Assembly (NCBI GenBank): GCA_027886185.1
Contig: WOAB01000142.1
Span: 496,001-560,000, forward strand
Source: Rheum nobile
Taxonomy: Eukaryota > Streptophyta > Magnoliopsida > Caryophyllales > Polygonaceae
Length of the DNA: 64,000 bases
Direction of reading: 5' to 3'
The position numbers and the translations under genes are program-made. The notes under the pieces are model-generated. The model made no database searches. It was not told where the DNA came from and saw nothing but the letters and a program-made list of their open reading frames with translations. How positions within the stretch are numbered: position 1 is the first letter of the stretch; each line of letters starts with the position of its first letter. Shown piece by piece: positions 1-13,088 of the stretch.

Positions 1-1008
1 AGATTTTCTTCTAAACCTTTAAATTTAACTACTCATCTAACAACATAATAGCATATCAGATTTTTAACGAATTTGGTATATTGCAGGTTCCCATTTAACA
101 ATTTTGTAATTGATCATAATTTTCTATGAAAAATACATTATCTCAATTTTTCAATTTTACAATGTTTCTTTGGGCTTATTACTTATCATTTTGCTAAATA
201 TAATTTTCAGTTTTTAAAAATTAAATTAAGCTTGTTAATCACCAAGAAAAAATATTCACTAGCAAATTGTGAAATATCAATTATAAATTACCAAGAAAAT
301 TTTGTTAAATCCGACAAAAACTTTAACTAAAAAATCCAAGTAAATCTTTGTTGTAACAAACTTTCAATTTCATATGACTATGCACATCATCAAAAGTAAA
401 TTAAATGTAGTATGTATACAAATTGTAAAAGTATTCGAATTTGAGATAACTTTATACCTACATAAATCAGCCACTACTGATTAATTAATTATTCAAATAA
501 CTTTAAAATTATTGTGTTTCTAGAAGCAATGATATAAATTAAAATCAAAATTTAAAACTTTAGATGAGTCTATTACGTAATTAGAAAAAACTAAAAAATA
601 TGATTTTTCTAGTTAATTTGTAATATTTTTTTTTATATTTTACTGAAGTATTTCATATATTTATTTTAACAAAAAGATAAAATATCAAAATTATTTTTTC
701 CCTTCGTTTGATCTCATATCCCCTTTCGAGACATCAAAACAATTATGGATCAACTTTGTTTACGTGTTATTTTGCGATTAATCCTATTTTTAGTTTACTT
801 TTTCCTTAAACTAACTAAATTTATACTATACAAATCTTTAAAATTTCATCAAATAACTCAATTGTTTCATATGAACATTTCCTTTGATAAATTCAAAACC
901 TTCAAGAAGCAAAATAGAAATCGAAACAAGATTCTTAGTAATTGAAGGAATAAAATAATAATTATTTAATTATAAAACTAAGTCAAAAGGTAAAGATAGA
1001 CTATAAAC
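1..1008. other. AT-rich non-coding DNA, no gene seen
   Basis: This stretch is strongly AT-rich and has stops in all frames. The only open frame of note (745-945, 66 codons) is rich in Leu, Phe, Lys and Asn, as expected of chance translation of AT-rich DNA, and has no recognisable motif. It lies downstream of the minus-strand Copia relic and could hold remains of that element's pol gene, but I see no conserved motif to support that. Confidence 0.6.
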
Positions 1009-2340
1009 TCCTATGGCAACCGCAACAACTTTGTTTCCATTTCCAACGCGCAGGTCTATCTCTTCCTTCTCCAAGTGTCTCCTACTTCTTAGTCACTGCA
1101 CATTTGAAGTAACGTGAGAACCACATCTGGTATCCAATACCCAAGTAGTAGCCTTGGTTGTTAAGACTTCAATAACAAAATTACCTGAAGTGGAGCTCAC
1201 AATTCCATTCTTCTTGTCTTACAGGTATTTGAGGTAGTTTCTCTTCCAGTGCCCCTTGGCCTTGTAGTAGAAGCAGACATGCTCAACAACCACTTTTGTC
1301 TTCTCAACTAAGGATGGGCATCTGGTCCGGACCGTAAACATCTTAAAGTATGAATTGTGGACCGGACCGTTACGGTCCGGAAACACCGGATTTCATATTT
1401 TTCGGCATTTAAAGGGTTTGATTACGGTCCGGATCGGACCATAAAAATTATAGACCGGACCGTAAAAATTATCCTAAAAAATGTTTTAAACCTTTTTTTT
1501 TTAAATGTTTACTGTCCAACCAGTCTGGACCGTAAGACCGGGAATGTAAAATTCCTGGACCGCGGACCGGACCGTAAATTTACGGTCCGGTCTATTTTTG
1601 TCCATCCTTATTCTCAGCTACCTTGGGTTTGGCAACTTTCTTGCCTTTTCCTTGGTTTTGTTGCTTCTGCTTCCCTTTAGGCCCCTTCTTGAACCATTTT
1701 CCTTTGTTGATCATGAGAACTTCTTTCTATTGTCAACTTGGATATTTTGTTCAGCAGTTTTGATCATGCCATGGAGTTCATTTAAAGTTTTGCCAATTCC
1801 ATGCATATGGTAATTCATCCTGAATTGGGCGAATCCATCATACAAAGAGTGCGACATGATGTTAGTAGCCAACTCTTTGTTGTATGGGGACCACAGTCCT
1901 GTCATTTGGTTAAAGAGACCAATCATGTCAAATACATGGGTACTTACTGGTTTTTCCCTATCAAGCTTGCACTCTAATATGGCCTTATGAGTCTCATACC
2001 TCTCAATCCCTACATGTTCTTGAAACTGTACTTTCAGGTTTTCAATGATTGTATGAGCATCCTGACGTTTAAACCTTTTTTGAAGGCCAGGTTCCATAGT
2101 AGCGAGCATAAGACATGTGACATGCACCGAGTTAGCTCTTATCTCATTTTCTTTCGCCTTCTCCTCAGCAGTAGAAGCGTCAGTCAAAGTAGGGATAGGG
2201 ATATCTAGGACCTCCTCACGTCCTCCAGACTTGAGAACAATTATCAAGTTCCGTTCTCAATCGAGAAATTTTGTTCCATTGAGTTTGTTCTTCTCAACAA
2301 TTGAGTGTATGGTGAATTTGAAGTTATCGTTGCTAGACAT
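1009..2340 (-). pseudogene. Copia-type gag-protease relic
   Basis: Read on the minus strand from an ATG at 2340, this encodes a Ty1/copia Gag (capsid fold of the plant UBN2/Retrotran_gag_2 type), then a degraded zinc knuckle and the start of the aspartic protease. The gag core (2247-1711) includes segments such as RYETHKAILECKL and LATNIMSHSLYDGF, typical of plant copia capsids. The knuckle near 1280 reads CFYYKAKGHWKRNY, so two cysteines are lost. The protease near 1130 reads WVLDTRCGSH, where the family has DTGCGSH. A TGA about 27 codons from the start stands where a Trp codon is expected, and other stops lie downstream. A hAT MITE (1309-1610) interrupts the gene. I could not define LTRs or a primer site, so this is a fragment of an old element. 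Family call is firm; clade is not. Confidence 0.8.
1309..1610. mobile_element. hAT-type MITE, 302 bp
   Basis: The element starts TAAGGATGG and ends CCATCCTTA, a perfect 9-bp terminal inverted repeat. It is flanked by TTCTCAAC (1301-1308) and TTCTCAGC (1611-1618), an 8-bp target duplication with one mismatch, the size used by hAT transposases. The inside is a run of GGTCCGGACC-type palindromes (accgtaa, ggtccgg) on both arms, which are sub-terminal repeats of the kind hAT transposases bind. There is no transposase. It sits inside the Copia relic, so it arrived later than that element. Confidence 0.85.
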
Positions 2341-3540
2341 GATATCTACAAAGGAAGTAATATGTAAATAAGTTTATGCTTGACATGCAAAAGCTCAAAA
2401 TTAAACATGCTTTAAAATTTAAGCTAATGCACATTTTATTCAAATTAAGTTTGTCCCTAGTGAATAAAATGATTCCAAGACCCTATCTGAGATAAGACCC
2501 AAGCGTACTTTGGCACTTCTTAAGTCTTATGTGATCAAAGTAAGTTATAATTACTAATTATAACTCCTTATAATTCTTGGTTGATGGCCCACATCCCATG
2601 TTAGACTCATCTCTATGTCTTAAGATCCAAAACTTTGTCTTTTGGTCTCTTGTTGAGTATAACCATATCAAGGTTTATGAATCCCTTATATAGATCCACT
2701 CTAACTATCCCAAGGTCAAAGAAGGTCATCTCTCTTTGGAGAAACACATCAAACGAATTCCAAGGGCCTCTATGACATGAAAAGGCAGCACCTCAATATT
2801 CTTTTAGGGACTTAAGCATACAATAATTATCTATCTACTAGTAAACAAAATAGCATAAATAAACAATAATGCAAGGCTTATAATAATAAGACATTCAAAA
2901 TGCAATAATTAAATGTGATTCTAGTATGGTCCCTAAAAACTGAAATTAAAGATCTAATCTTCATGAGTCTCCATCCTTGGTACCCTTCATGGATCTACAT
3001 CCTTGGTCTTCTTAGGATCTTCTCTTCTTGTATTACATAATTTTATAAATAATCTAATTACTGAAAATTAATTTACAAAAATACATAACGATACGCAGAT
3101 CGTGTACAAGAAAACATAACGATATGCATATCGTATTTTCTATCCTAAAATGGGTCATACTAGTCACCTCATGCAAATAATAATATCATAATATTAAGTC
3201 ATGCATGCAATAATAATATCAAATATTATAAATAATATTAATCTAATTACTTAAAATAAAAACAATTTAAATAATTGTAAGTGTAAAAACTGTTAAATTA
3301 AATAAATCATCTCATGAGATAAATAATTTAATATCATTATCTTAATTCAAATAAAATCAATATATAGAATTAATCATTAAAATACATTATTGGATAAGAT
3401 ATGCATAAAGAAGATAAGATATCAAATATCCTTATCTTGATCAAGGGAGATTCTTTCCTAACAACCTTTAGGAAAATATATTGTAAATAATATCAAATAT
3501 TATCCAATTGGGCAAATAAGATCTTATCTTAATCTCTTAG
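2341..3540. other. AT-rich non-coding DNA upstream of the Copia relic
   Basis: On the minus strand this precedes the Copia gag start, so it should contain that element's leader and possibly its LTR. I find no RC of TGGTATCAGAGC and no clear TG...CA pair, so no boundary can be set. It holds a perfect 16-bp palindrome at 3119-3134 (ACGATATG and its complement), with a degenerate neighbour at about 3088-3104. No gene is seen. Confidence 0.5.
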
Positions 3541-3814
3541 GAAAATATCATAAAACGCAAAACCTGTGACTCAACCCGGACAAGCCAGCCCAGCCCGCGC
3601 CCGAGCTGGACCATGCCGCGCAGACCCGTGAACCGACCTGAATCGCGCGGCCACGCGAGCTGAGGTCTACTAGGTCCACCCGCGCGTGAACCAGCCCGAG
3701 TCGCGCAAACCAAGCCACGAACCTAATGGGCCCCATCCGCTCCCGCGTTGGGTCGCTCGTGTTGTGCTTGTGCTGGACCCGCACGCGCCATTGTGCGACT
3801 GGGTCCTTCCCTCG
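3541..3814. other. GC-rich segment of unknown origin
   Basis: Base composition switches abruptly from AT-rich to GC-rich at about 3545 and stays so up to the CRV-1 LTR at 3815. Both strands show open frames here, but the translations are Arg/Ala/Ser-rich and lack motifs, as expected for chance open frames in GC-rich DNA. The last five bases (CCTCG, 3810-3814) should be the CRV-1 target site. The segment may be the residue of another element or of a gene promoter; I cannot tell. Confidence 0.4.
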
Positions 3815-4572
3815 TGATGTGCACCTACCCACCATGACTGTCACAGAGGAAGAGGAAGCTATGAGCATTCGCTCAGAAGGACCAATAACACGATCGCGGG
3901 CCAAAGCCATTGCCAACGCGACACAATCATTGATTGTGCGCGTCGTCGCTAGCCAAGGGACGCAAGAGACTGCGTTCTCCCTCATAAGCCTCCAACCAAG
4001 TCCAGAGAACGCGTTCTCTATCAATATACTTTCCACCATCATTGAACACGATCTTTGAGTTGTTTTGTGATTTCAGAACATTAATATTTTGTTAGTTATT
4101 TCTTTTGGGCGTGTGTTCCACGCGTGTCGCGTGGGCTAGCTCATTAAGCAAGACTCGGCCCATCCGAGTCCCGCTATCCCTTATAAAAGGTCAACTCGAC
4201 CTTCTGTACTAGGTTACGTCATGATTTAATCTAAGCTATTGTCGAGAGCCAATTGCTTCCAACCTTAGATCTGACGTCAAACACCTCTCTGTCTTCTCAT
4301 CTCTTTCACTCCGCCGCAGACGCTACACATCCACTCGATCTTCTTCTAGTCTATCCCCTCCGCCGCCGACGCTACGGCCTCGCTCGACCCTTCGAGCCAC
4401 CAACTCTTGCGCCTAGCCCTGAGGCTGCGAGTCACATACTCCACCACTGTCAACACGATCGCTTGCTCACGAGTCGTGACAAACACCGCATTCCACCCCT
4501 GTAATCTCAAACTCAACACGCGCGATTCACCACCAAGATCTCGATCCAGCATCCATAAGCGGGAACGCATCA
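3815..4572 (+). repeat. CRV-1 5' LTR (758 bp)
   Basis: It begins TGATGTG and ends CGCATCA, directly before the primer site. The first ~240 bp are open and encode the C-terminal tail of Pol (motif EGPITRSRAKAI), as in the other CRV LTRs. A TATA box (TATAAAAG) is at 4182-4189. Two GACGCTAC boxes lie at 4319-4326 and 4368-4375, 49 bp apart, and recur in CRV-2 and GAG-2 LTRs. The matching 3' copy is at 19503-19878 but is incomplete. Confidence 0.9.
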
Positions 4573-4574
4573 AC

Positions 4575-4587
4575 TGGCATCAAATCC
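4575..4587 (+). promoter_or_regulatory. CRV-1 primer binding site (initiator Met tRNA type)
   Basis: TGGCATCAAATCC lies two bases after the LTR end. It is a mutated form of the plant initiator-Met primer site; the CRV-2 copy at the same offset reads TGGCATCAGAGCC. Confidence 0.75.
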
Positions 4588-5373
4588 TTTGATCTTGTAA
4601 GTCGCTTGTCAAGTAGTCATTTGTTCACGGAAATTTTTTCTACCCCATCATACTTGCTTCCGCTATTGTCATAAATTTTTTTCTTCTCTCCCTTGCATGT
4701 CCATTCGGTTTCCACAAGAGAATCTCTTGGCCGATTAATTGCTTGATCCCTACGCGAAAATTGTGTGATTTGCTCGCGTGAAATCTGTCGTAATTACTTG
4801 ATTGATTTGCTTAATTAATTGCTTAAATTTCGCTAATCATATCTTGCCTAATCTGGAAGTAGTTGACCAAACAAATCTGCAATATTCTTCTCTCTCCTAT
4901 TGCGTAAATCTCGCGATTTCTTTCTTGATTGTTACTTAGCCGTTTTTATTTTATTTAATTCAAATCTTATCTGATATCAATCAAAAGTCAAAGACTAAGA
5001 TTCGGATTTGAAATTCAAATTTCAAAAGTCAAGTCGCATTAAAAAAAGACGCGACTTATTTAAAAGAAACAAAAATAAGGAAAGCCAAAATAAGGCAACC
5101 TTCTTCCACCTACTCGGCTAGGCTCATCTTATTCATATCTCCATCGTCTAGGTTCACGCTTGAAGGTTTGTCTTATATACTTGTGTTGTTTACGTAAGTG
5201 GTTAAGAAATTAATCATTGGTTTCGTTTACTTTTGTGCGTGCATATCACACTTGCTTTGCTTGACTTAAGCCGCCCTCACGGCCAAAAGACCGAGCCTTC
5301 CTACGTGAACGCTTGATACTTGCTAAGTGCTTGCTTGTTCTTTGGTTTTATTGTCTTTGTTCGTTTTTACTTG

Positions 5374-8062
5374 GATGTCTGGTCACGTTGTCATAGAAAC
5401 CATGATCGCCCCTACTCACCCCAATGAGACGACAATGGTGCCAACGACAATGTGCCAAATCTACCCTTGGTGCAACAACAAGACCAACACAATGAAGATC
5501 CCATTCTGGAGCTCACTGTGGAACAACGCGAGATACAAGAGCTCCGTCGACAAGTTGCTCAATTATAGGCCTTGCAACGCGCTGCATCGGTCATTCTCAC
5601 GCTAACTATGATGGTCCCTATGGACACCCTGGGCGCGCCGCATCCCACTAAAGTCGGGCCAAGTCAACAAGGCGTGGACAAGGGCAAAGGGTTGATGCCC
5701 TCAACCTCAAACATGTAACCATGCCTCAATCAGATTCAATCTGTCATAGAGAGTCACCAAGGTTATGTATCGCATCGTGAATACTATGCACCGCGGATAA
5801 CCCCAGGCGGCTACGACAGCGGCTCTGACCGCGACAATGTTTCCCATGGTGAGTACTCTGAACCATTTGACTTCAATGACAGGTATGAAGCCAAAGGAAC
5901 AAGACACCGCCGTGAGACTGCTTCAACACCTCTTGTCGACCGTGCACGACGAGAAGAACGCGACCCGGTCTGCCGCATCGATCCTATTGTGCCCCAGACA
6001 TTGAGCCGCGTCCACATCGCCATGATCCCACCCCAGTGTCATTCAACGTCAACGACCACCTTGGCCATCAAAGCACGCGTACTCCGCGTTATGGCTCCGA
6101 CGGCTATGGATCGATGATGCCGACTATCCATGATGACTACTATGAGTTTGACGACGAGGAGATGGAGGACGCAGGGCTCATCAATCCAGGCTCCTTCCAT
6201 CCTCCCCTTGGTGATCCCATTGAACTCCAAGATAGGCCAGCGGATTGGATTTCACCTCCACTCCAGCCAGTAAGACCATCGCATCGCATTCCCGACGACA
6301 ATACGCGTGCCACTCATGGCCAACACCACGAGGACATGGCGCGTGACTTTCGTCGCCAACACGATGCCCTGTTCAACGACGACAACAAGGACGCGCTGAG
6401 TACAACGCGCAACCTAGGGACTTTGTCACTGAAGATATCCAGGCTCGCCAAGGTCGCCGTCATCATCATCGCTATCTAGAAGCTGCCCCATGTGATTATG
6501 CGCCACAACCTGCTCAACACACACCAAGGCTTAGCCGCCATGAGGTAAAAGTTAAAAGTGAGCATTTCTTTGGCGAATATGATCCCGTTGTGTTTCTTGA
6601 GTGGGTGCAGGCTACAGAGTATACATTGCGATATTGTCCCATCCCCACAAAGGAGCATGTTGACGCAGCAACGCTACATTTCAGAGGCGCTGCACGCGTT
6701 TGGTACCATAGGTTTGTGGTCAATCGCGTTCGTTGACATCTTGCTCCCATCACAGAGTGGCACCAACTTATCTATGTCATGACACAGAAGTACGTGCCAG
6801 CAGACTCCAGAAACCAGATGCAAATGGAGATCGCAATGGCGCGTCAAGGCTCTAAAACACCTCTAGAGTTCTTCTCTCAGTTGGAGGACATGTACTACAA
6901 AGTCAGCATCAGTGTCGCCCCATCCACAATTCCACAATGTGAACAAAGTTCTTGAGTGGCTTGAATGTGTCAATCCGTGACCAACTCGAATTTTGCATTG
7001 ACTCACACCGCGATGCAACTACACAACCAACAAACGCGTCGCCGACAATCCTCTTGGCAAACTTCGAGTCAAAGAAGGTATGATTCTAACTCTGGTCAAT
7101 CCCCTACTACTCATGTGTGGGGTCCATCTACAAGAACCACCGCGTCAAATCAAAGCAGACAAGGAAAGATCGTGACATCTTCCACCAATGCTCCTCGCGC
7201 GATGCCAACAAAGGGCTCATCACCAGCTCCTGAGTGCGCGCGTGACTTGGAGTGTTTTAAGTGTGGAGGATGAGGGCACTACAAGAGAGATTGCCCAAAC
7301 AACAAGAAAGTCATTTTCTGTAGCATCGTCGCGGGATATGAGTCTTATGAGGAGAAGGACACACCCCTTGAGACCATCGAGGAAGGATTCGACGATGACG
7401 AGGAGGCTTTTACTTGTGAAGCCACTGCGCTACATGAAGGCACACCTCTGAGCCTTGTCACGCGTCGTCTCCTCACTGTCAAGGAAGCAACCCTTGTCGA
7501 CCAACGCGAGAACCTCTTCCACATGCGTTGCTTGGTCAAGACCGCGTCCTTGAGTGTCATCATCGATGGAGGCAGCTGCTGCAATATCATCAATGAAAAG
7601 GTGGTTCGCCATTTCAATCTGTCAACCACTCCTCACTCACAATCCTATGGGCTACAATGGATTTCATTGAGTTCTGGTAACACTGTAACTCGTCAATGCC
7701 TTATTTTTTTCCATTGGCCAGTATTCAGATTCAGTCCTTTGTGATGTCATTGCAATGGGTGCCATACATCTTTTGTTGGGGCGCCCATGGCAATTCGACG
7801 GGTGCGTTCTTCACAATGGCTATTTAAACACTTATGTGTTTACTTACCACGGGAAACGCATCACGCTCTTACCAATGTCTCCTTGTGAGATTTTACAGGA
7901 TTATGTTGAGCATGATCGCCAAAAGGCTTTGGAAGCAGCCCAGCTCGCGTCAAATCCGACGCGACCCAAACCAGATAACGGGGCTTCTAACAACAACCCA
8001 GACACAAGTGGCAGGAAAACGCGTTCTCCCAAAGGGCACAAAGGAATTTCCAACACCAAAGA
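5374..8062 (+). pseudogene. CRV-1 gag and protease, degraded
   Basis: Structural and protease part of the polyprotein, recognised by alignment with CRV-2. The leader 4588-5373 has no gene. Gag starts at about 5374 (ATGTCTGGTCAC, matching ATGGATGGTCAT in CRV-2) but shifts frame early. The capsid core is near 6560-6960 (EHFFGEYDPVVFLEWVQATEYTL is split by frameshifts). A CX2CX4HX4C zinc knuckle at 7253-7294 contains a TGA at 7271-7273 where CRV-2 has CGA. The retroviral-type protease carries the active-site motif IIDGGSC near 7563 and the flap region at 7755-8060 (HLLLGRPWQFDG). Gag would coat the RNA and protease would process the polyprotein in cytoplasmic particles. SOLO-1 cuts the gene at 8062. 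Confidence 0.85.
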
Positions 8063-10495
8063 TGTAATACCCCTCATTTTTGTAAGGGCATTTTGGTAAT
8101 TTTCCAACCCTCGTACTGTAGACGGATCGTTTTTAGAGAAGTTCGGACATTCTGTAATGTGCTTGATATCTGTAATATTTTCCCTGAGTGGAATAAAATG
8201 CATTCGACGTACTTTCGGGGCTTAGAATATTCGTTCGGGTACGAATATATTTAACTCGGGGTTTAAAACCCATGCCCAAACCTTTTCCCCGGCAAATAGA
8301 CGCGAAAAGGCTTTTTCCGCGACCGCGAAAGCAATTCCGCAATCGCGGAAAAAGGGCTGACACTAAAGCTGGCAAGTGGGTTTTACCGTGACCGCGGTGC
8401 AGGTTCCGCGACCGCAGTGATGCCACCGCGATCGCGGTGACGTTTCCGCGATCGCGGAAAACTCCAACACGCCAACGTCGCTTCAGAGCTTTGTCGTCCG
8501 TGCCGTCATTGATCTTCTGGCTCGCCGTTGATCTGGGCGGGGAGAGCTCCTCCTTTGGGCTATAAAAGGAGGTAGGATGGAGGGTTGAAGGGCACTCCAT
8601 CTGAATCAAAGCTCTCAAATCTCTCTTTCTCTCTCGCCGGAAAATCGAAGCTCTCGCCGAAATTCTTCAAATCGTCGCCGAAGCTCTTGTTGGAGGTGGT
8701 GGTGCTCTCAAGGTGGTGCATTGGAGGTGCAAGGAGCCTAGAAGTCGGAACCACCATGAATCGAGGCCAAGGAGTCATCGTCGGTGAGGTTTTCTCCGCT
8801 TTAGGGTCGCCAGAGTTCACGTCCGCAATCGCGGAAACGTCATCGTGATCGCGGCTGTGACATAGGCGACCGCGTTCGTGGACGCTGTCACCATGGCTTG
8901 CGGACACTCGTCCTCAACGACCGCGACCGCGGCAGAGCCACCGCGATCGCGGATTGCCTGGGCAATCGCGATCGTGGCATTTGGCTTGCCGGTCTCGGTC
9001 GGGACTTCCATTCCTTCGTTTTCATTCTTTCTTGAGATTCGTACTATTTATTTGTCGAATCTAACTTAGGGTTTCATTATGGGTCATTCCGTAGGAATCT
9101 GTAATCCGAGTTTTGTTCCCGTTTCGGACCCAGAAACCGTCTTCGTCAATCGTTCGTCTAATCTAAGGCAAGTGGCGGTTCGCTCTTGCTTATCATTCCA
9201 TATTTCCATTAATTATCAATTGTATTTAATTGTTAATTAATTTGGGATGAATGTTGTTTTCGTCTGGGAACAGTTTTTGATAAATGTCTGTGATATAAAA
9301 AGTGATATTATAATAGGTTGTATACTGCTAGAAACAACGCTATTATATATATATATGAGGATCGCCATGATGGCATTGATGTGGATTATTATGTGGTTTT
9401 AACTGTTTAGTTAGAACGAGTATTCGTAGGAATGCTATGTACCTTGTGAGGTCTAGCCGTTTCTTTATAACCGTGGTGGATAGGATGACCAAGCCCTAAC
9501 ACCCTTCTCTGGTCATGACCATCCCATATCCGAGTATAGGGGAGGTGCACAACAGCTGGTGCCAAACTTTCGGGATATGCTCTCAAGATATCTCTCGTAT
9601 CGAGATGATATATTTATATGATAAAAGCTTATAACGTAAAATGTGTGTTTTGTCACTAAATAAGATAGGTGCGATTATGCACGTAGTTAATGAACCTGTA
9701 GGCGAGAAGTACAACTTGGAAACTCGTCTTAACTTTTGTCTATAATGGTTCTCTTATCAATCTGAATTCGCACAACACGCATACGGTGAGGTTGGTTAAG
9801 GAACCGAATATTCAAAGAAGTCAGTTTTCAAACCTTGTGTGAATTGTAACGTTCCCGAACAGTTGTCATGCTTTCAGATAAGACTCAATCTCTTGGAGTA
9901 ATCTCTTCATATGTTTTCCTTAAGACTCGATCTTCTGGAGTCTTCTCTTGATCATTCGGTTTTGTATCTTTCCGTAGAAGTATTGAGGTTTACTATCGTC
10001 ATCGGCTTTCATTCAAAAAGCGATGGGTCTAACCTAATACGACTACCTAGAACCTTTCTGTTTTACCCTTGCATAGTCTTTCATTAGACTAACCAACCGG
10101 TTATTTTCCCTTGCATGGTTGGCTGGTGTCATCCATCTCATACTGTACATCAAATAAACTTCCGTTCCGTAAAGGCTAGAACCGACGATGAAGGCAGATG
10201 GAGTTTTTAAGAGTTTTATCAAGGTTGAAGATCCTAGGCGTGCGATTGCGTGATCAAGACCCTTATGTTATTGATTTAAAAGACTTCCGATGTATTAAAC
10301 ATATTCTGTATTTCTGATGTATTTGGGATTTACGGATGTAATTCCGAGACTATGGTTTAAATGAAGTATATGATATTTCATATTATCAGTGTGTTTTATG
10401 TTTGTATAAATGGTTAAGCCTTGGGTGGCTTCGGATGTGGAATCTGAGGTCACTGGCGATAATACTTTCAAGGTTATATATTTGGGGGTGTTACA
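8063..10495 (+). repeat. SOLO-1: solo LTR of a TEK-type gypsy element (2433 bp)
   Basis: Starts TGTAATACCCC, ends GGGGGTGTTACA, and is flanked by AAAGA on both sides (8058-8062 and 10496-10500). No internal region remains, so LTR-LTR recombination removed it. The last ~60 bp match the TEK-1 LTR end (GAGGTCACTGGCG and the TATATTTGGGGG block), placing it in the same lineage. A TATA box (TATAAAAG) is at 8561-8568. Two clusters of GC-rich palindromes occur at 8315-8459 and 8821-8975; two are perfect 16-mers (8424-8439 and 8444-8459). These clusters are absent from the TEK-1 LTR. No gene is present. Confidence 0.93.
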
Positions 10496-10500
10496 AAAGA

Positions 10501-13088
10501 GCCCAAAGAGAGAACGCGTGGCCAAGATAGTGCAACGATTGCGTTAAAAGGAACCTGTGAACACAGTCTGCTTCTGGCGCGGCCAAGCAATCTCACTGCC
10601 ACCTTGAGCGGCAAGGCCCCATGTTTTCTATTGGTGCCAACGCCATGCATATCGGAGAACCTCAACAACGACGCTTTGCCGAGCGCGATCTCCCAGTTAC
10701 TTGATGAGTTCAAAGATATCTTCCCATATGAGCTTCCCCAAAGCCTTCCCCCATTACGAGTCATTGAGCACCAAATTGATTTGGTGCCTGGTGCCACTCT
10801 GCCAAATCGCACTACCTATCGCACTGGACTAGAAGAAACCAAGGAGTTACAGTGCCAAGTGCAAGAACTTTTGGATCGCGGCTACATAAGGGAATCTCTA
10901 AGCCCTTGCGTGGTCCCCGTGATCCTAGTGCCAAAAAAAGATGGCTCATGGCGCATGTGTGTCGACTACCGCGCAATCAATCAGATCACAGTCAAGTATA
11001 GACACCCAATACTGTGCCTCGACGACATGCTCGATGAGCTGCATGGCGCGATCCACTTCACCAAAATTGACTTGAAGAGCGGGTATCACCAGATTCGGAT
11101 GAAAGAGGGTGATGAATGGAACACCGCGTTCAAGACCAAATATGGGCTTTATGAATGGCTAGTCATGCCGTTTGGTCTCACCAACGCGCCAAGCACGTTC
11201 ATAAGGCTCATGAACCATGTGTTGAGGGAATTTCTGGGAAAATTTGTTGTAGTGTACTTTGATGATATTCTGATGTATTCGCGTAGTCTAGAGGAACATG
11301 TAAAGCACATTAGACTTGTGTTAGAGTGCTTGAGACACGAACACTTGTATGCCAACCTTGGCAAGTGTCGTTTTGCATCCGGCACTACCAACTTCCTGGG
11401 CTACGTGGTCTCCAAAGATGGGCTTCGCGTAGATGAAGACAAGGTAAAGGCCATCTGAGATTGGCCAACACCTACAACTCCAACAATGGTTAGAAGTTTC
11501 CTTGGCTTGGCAGGCTTCTATAAGAGATTTGTTCGCAACTTCAGTTCCATCGCCGTGCCTTTCCATGAGCTCACAAAAAAAGGCGTTGTGGTGAATTGGA
11601 AGGAAAACCACAATCACGCATTCAACGCGTTGAAAGAGGCCTTGTGCAACGCGCCACTGCTTCAAGTCCCAGACTTCACCAAGCATTTGGAAGTGGAATG
11701 TGATGCGTCAAATGTAGGGATTGGTGGAGTCCTCCACCAAGAGAAGAAGCCCATCGCATTCTTCAGCGAGAAGCTCACAGGGGCAACTTTGAATTACCCC
11801 ACCTACGACAAGGAGCTCTACGCTCTTGTCCGCGTACTCAAGACATGGCAACATTATCTCTGGCCACGCGAGTTCGTGATCCACTCAGACCATGCGGCCA
11901 TCAGCTATCTGAAGAGTCAAGCCCACCTCAGCCGTCGCCATGCTCGTTAGGTAGAATCCATGGAGACGTTTCCCTACGTCGTTATGCATAAGAAAGGTAA
12001 GGAGAATGTAGTCGCTGACGCCCTTTCTCGCTGGTATGTTCTCCTTACTCATCTTCAAACTAAACTTCTTGGCTTCGCGTTGATTAAGGATTTATACTTG
12101 ACTGATCCTTTTTTTAAGCCAATTGTAGAACACTGCCTTAGGGATTGCGAGTTTGAGACCTACTTTTTACATGAGGGGTACCTTTACAAAGTCGGGCGCA
12201 TGTGCATTCCTATCTCATCCATTAGAAACTCCTCATCCAAGAAGCCCATGAAGGACGCGGTCATTTTGGGGTTACCAAGAAACTAGATACTCTTCGCGAG
12301 AACTTCTTTTGGCCGCGCATGACCACACATGTGACACGGTATTGCACAAGTTGTGTCACGTGTCAACGCGCAAAGTCTAGTTCCCATCCCTATGGCCTCT
12401 ACACGCCATTGCCCATTCCGTTAGGCCCTTGGGAAGATTTGTCCATGGACTTCATCACAGGTTTGCCTCTCTCTCGTAGGGGTAAGGACTCCATCTTTGT
12501 TGTTGTGGACAAGTTTTCCAAAATGGCACATTTCATCGCGTGCAAGACCACACACACTGCTAGTGAAATCGCCGCGTTGTTCTTTGACAATGTGGTACGT
12601 TTACATGGGATCCATAGGTTTATTGTGAGTGATCGTGATACCAAATTCGTAGGCCTTTTCTAGAGAACACTTTGGGAAAAGTTGGGTACCAAACTTTTGT
12701 TTTCTACTAGCTACCACCCACAAACAGATGGACAAACAGAGGTGACCAATCGAACCCTAGGATCCCTCCTTAGGACTATGCTCAAATCCAACCCAAAGCG
12801 TTGAGAAGACTTACTTGCAATTGTTGAGTTTTCTTACAACAGGTCCAGGCACTCCGCGACAAAACTCACACCGTTCGAGGTGGTCTATGAAAGAAACCCA
12901 TTGACTCCACTCGATATGCTTCCGCGGCCTCTGAAGGACAATGAGCACTCTAGTGCGGCCAACCACGTCGCGATGATCCAGGATCTGCATCAGCGAACGC
13001 GGGAGCAGCTAGAATGCCGTGCTGCTCAATATGCCACACAGCACAACTAGGGGCGCCGCCGCATTATATTTGCCCCAGGAGACTTGGT
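10501..13088 (+). pseudogene. CRV-1 pol: reverse transcriptase, RNase H, integrase
   Basis: Continues the polyprotein after SOLO-1. RT spans about 10850-11420 with VPKKDGSWRMCVDYRAIN, FTKIDLKSGYHQIR and the catalytic YFDD at 11255-11266 intact. RNase H follows (about 11680-11950, ECDASNVGIGGVL, HSDHAAISYL). Integrase (about 12290-13040) shows the zinc-binding CTSCVTCQRAK, then MDFITGLP and SDRDTKF of the DDE core and YHPQTDGQTEVTNR. Stops break it: TGA near 11456, TAG at 11948-11950 and 12661-12663, TGA at 12802-12804, plus a frameshift near 12230. At three of these CRV-2 has TGG. The product would copy the RNA and insert the cDNA into chromosomes. GAG-1 interrupts it after the GDLV motif of the integrase C-terminal domain. 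Confidence 0.92.

Noticed and set aside
745..945. 66-codon open frame in the left flank.
   Set aside because: AT-rich composition, no motif, no neighbouring signals; chance open frame.
3548..4042. Minus-strand 164-codon frame across the GC-rich island and CRV-1 LTR.
   Set aside because: It crosses the LTR border and is antisense to the conserved Pol tail; composition artefact.
8315..8459. Evenly spaced palindromic boxes considered as a CRISPR-like array or bacterial HIP1 (GCGATCGC) sites.
   Set aside because: Spacers are only ~4 bp, units are degenerate, and the context is a plant LTR with a target duplication. The GCGATCGC match to HIP1 is a consequence of the palindrome.
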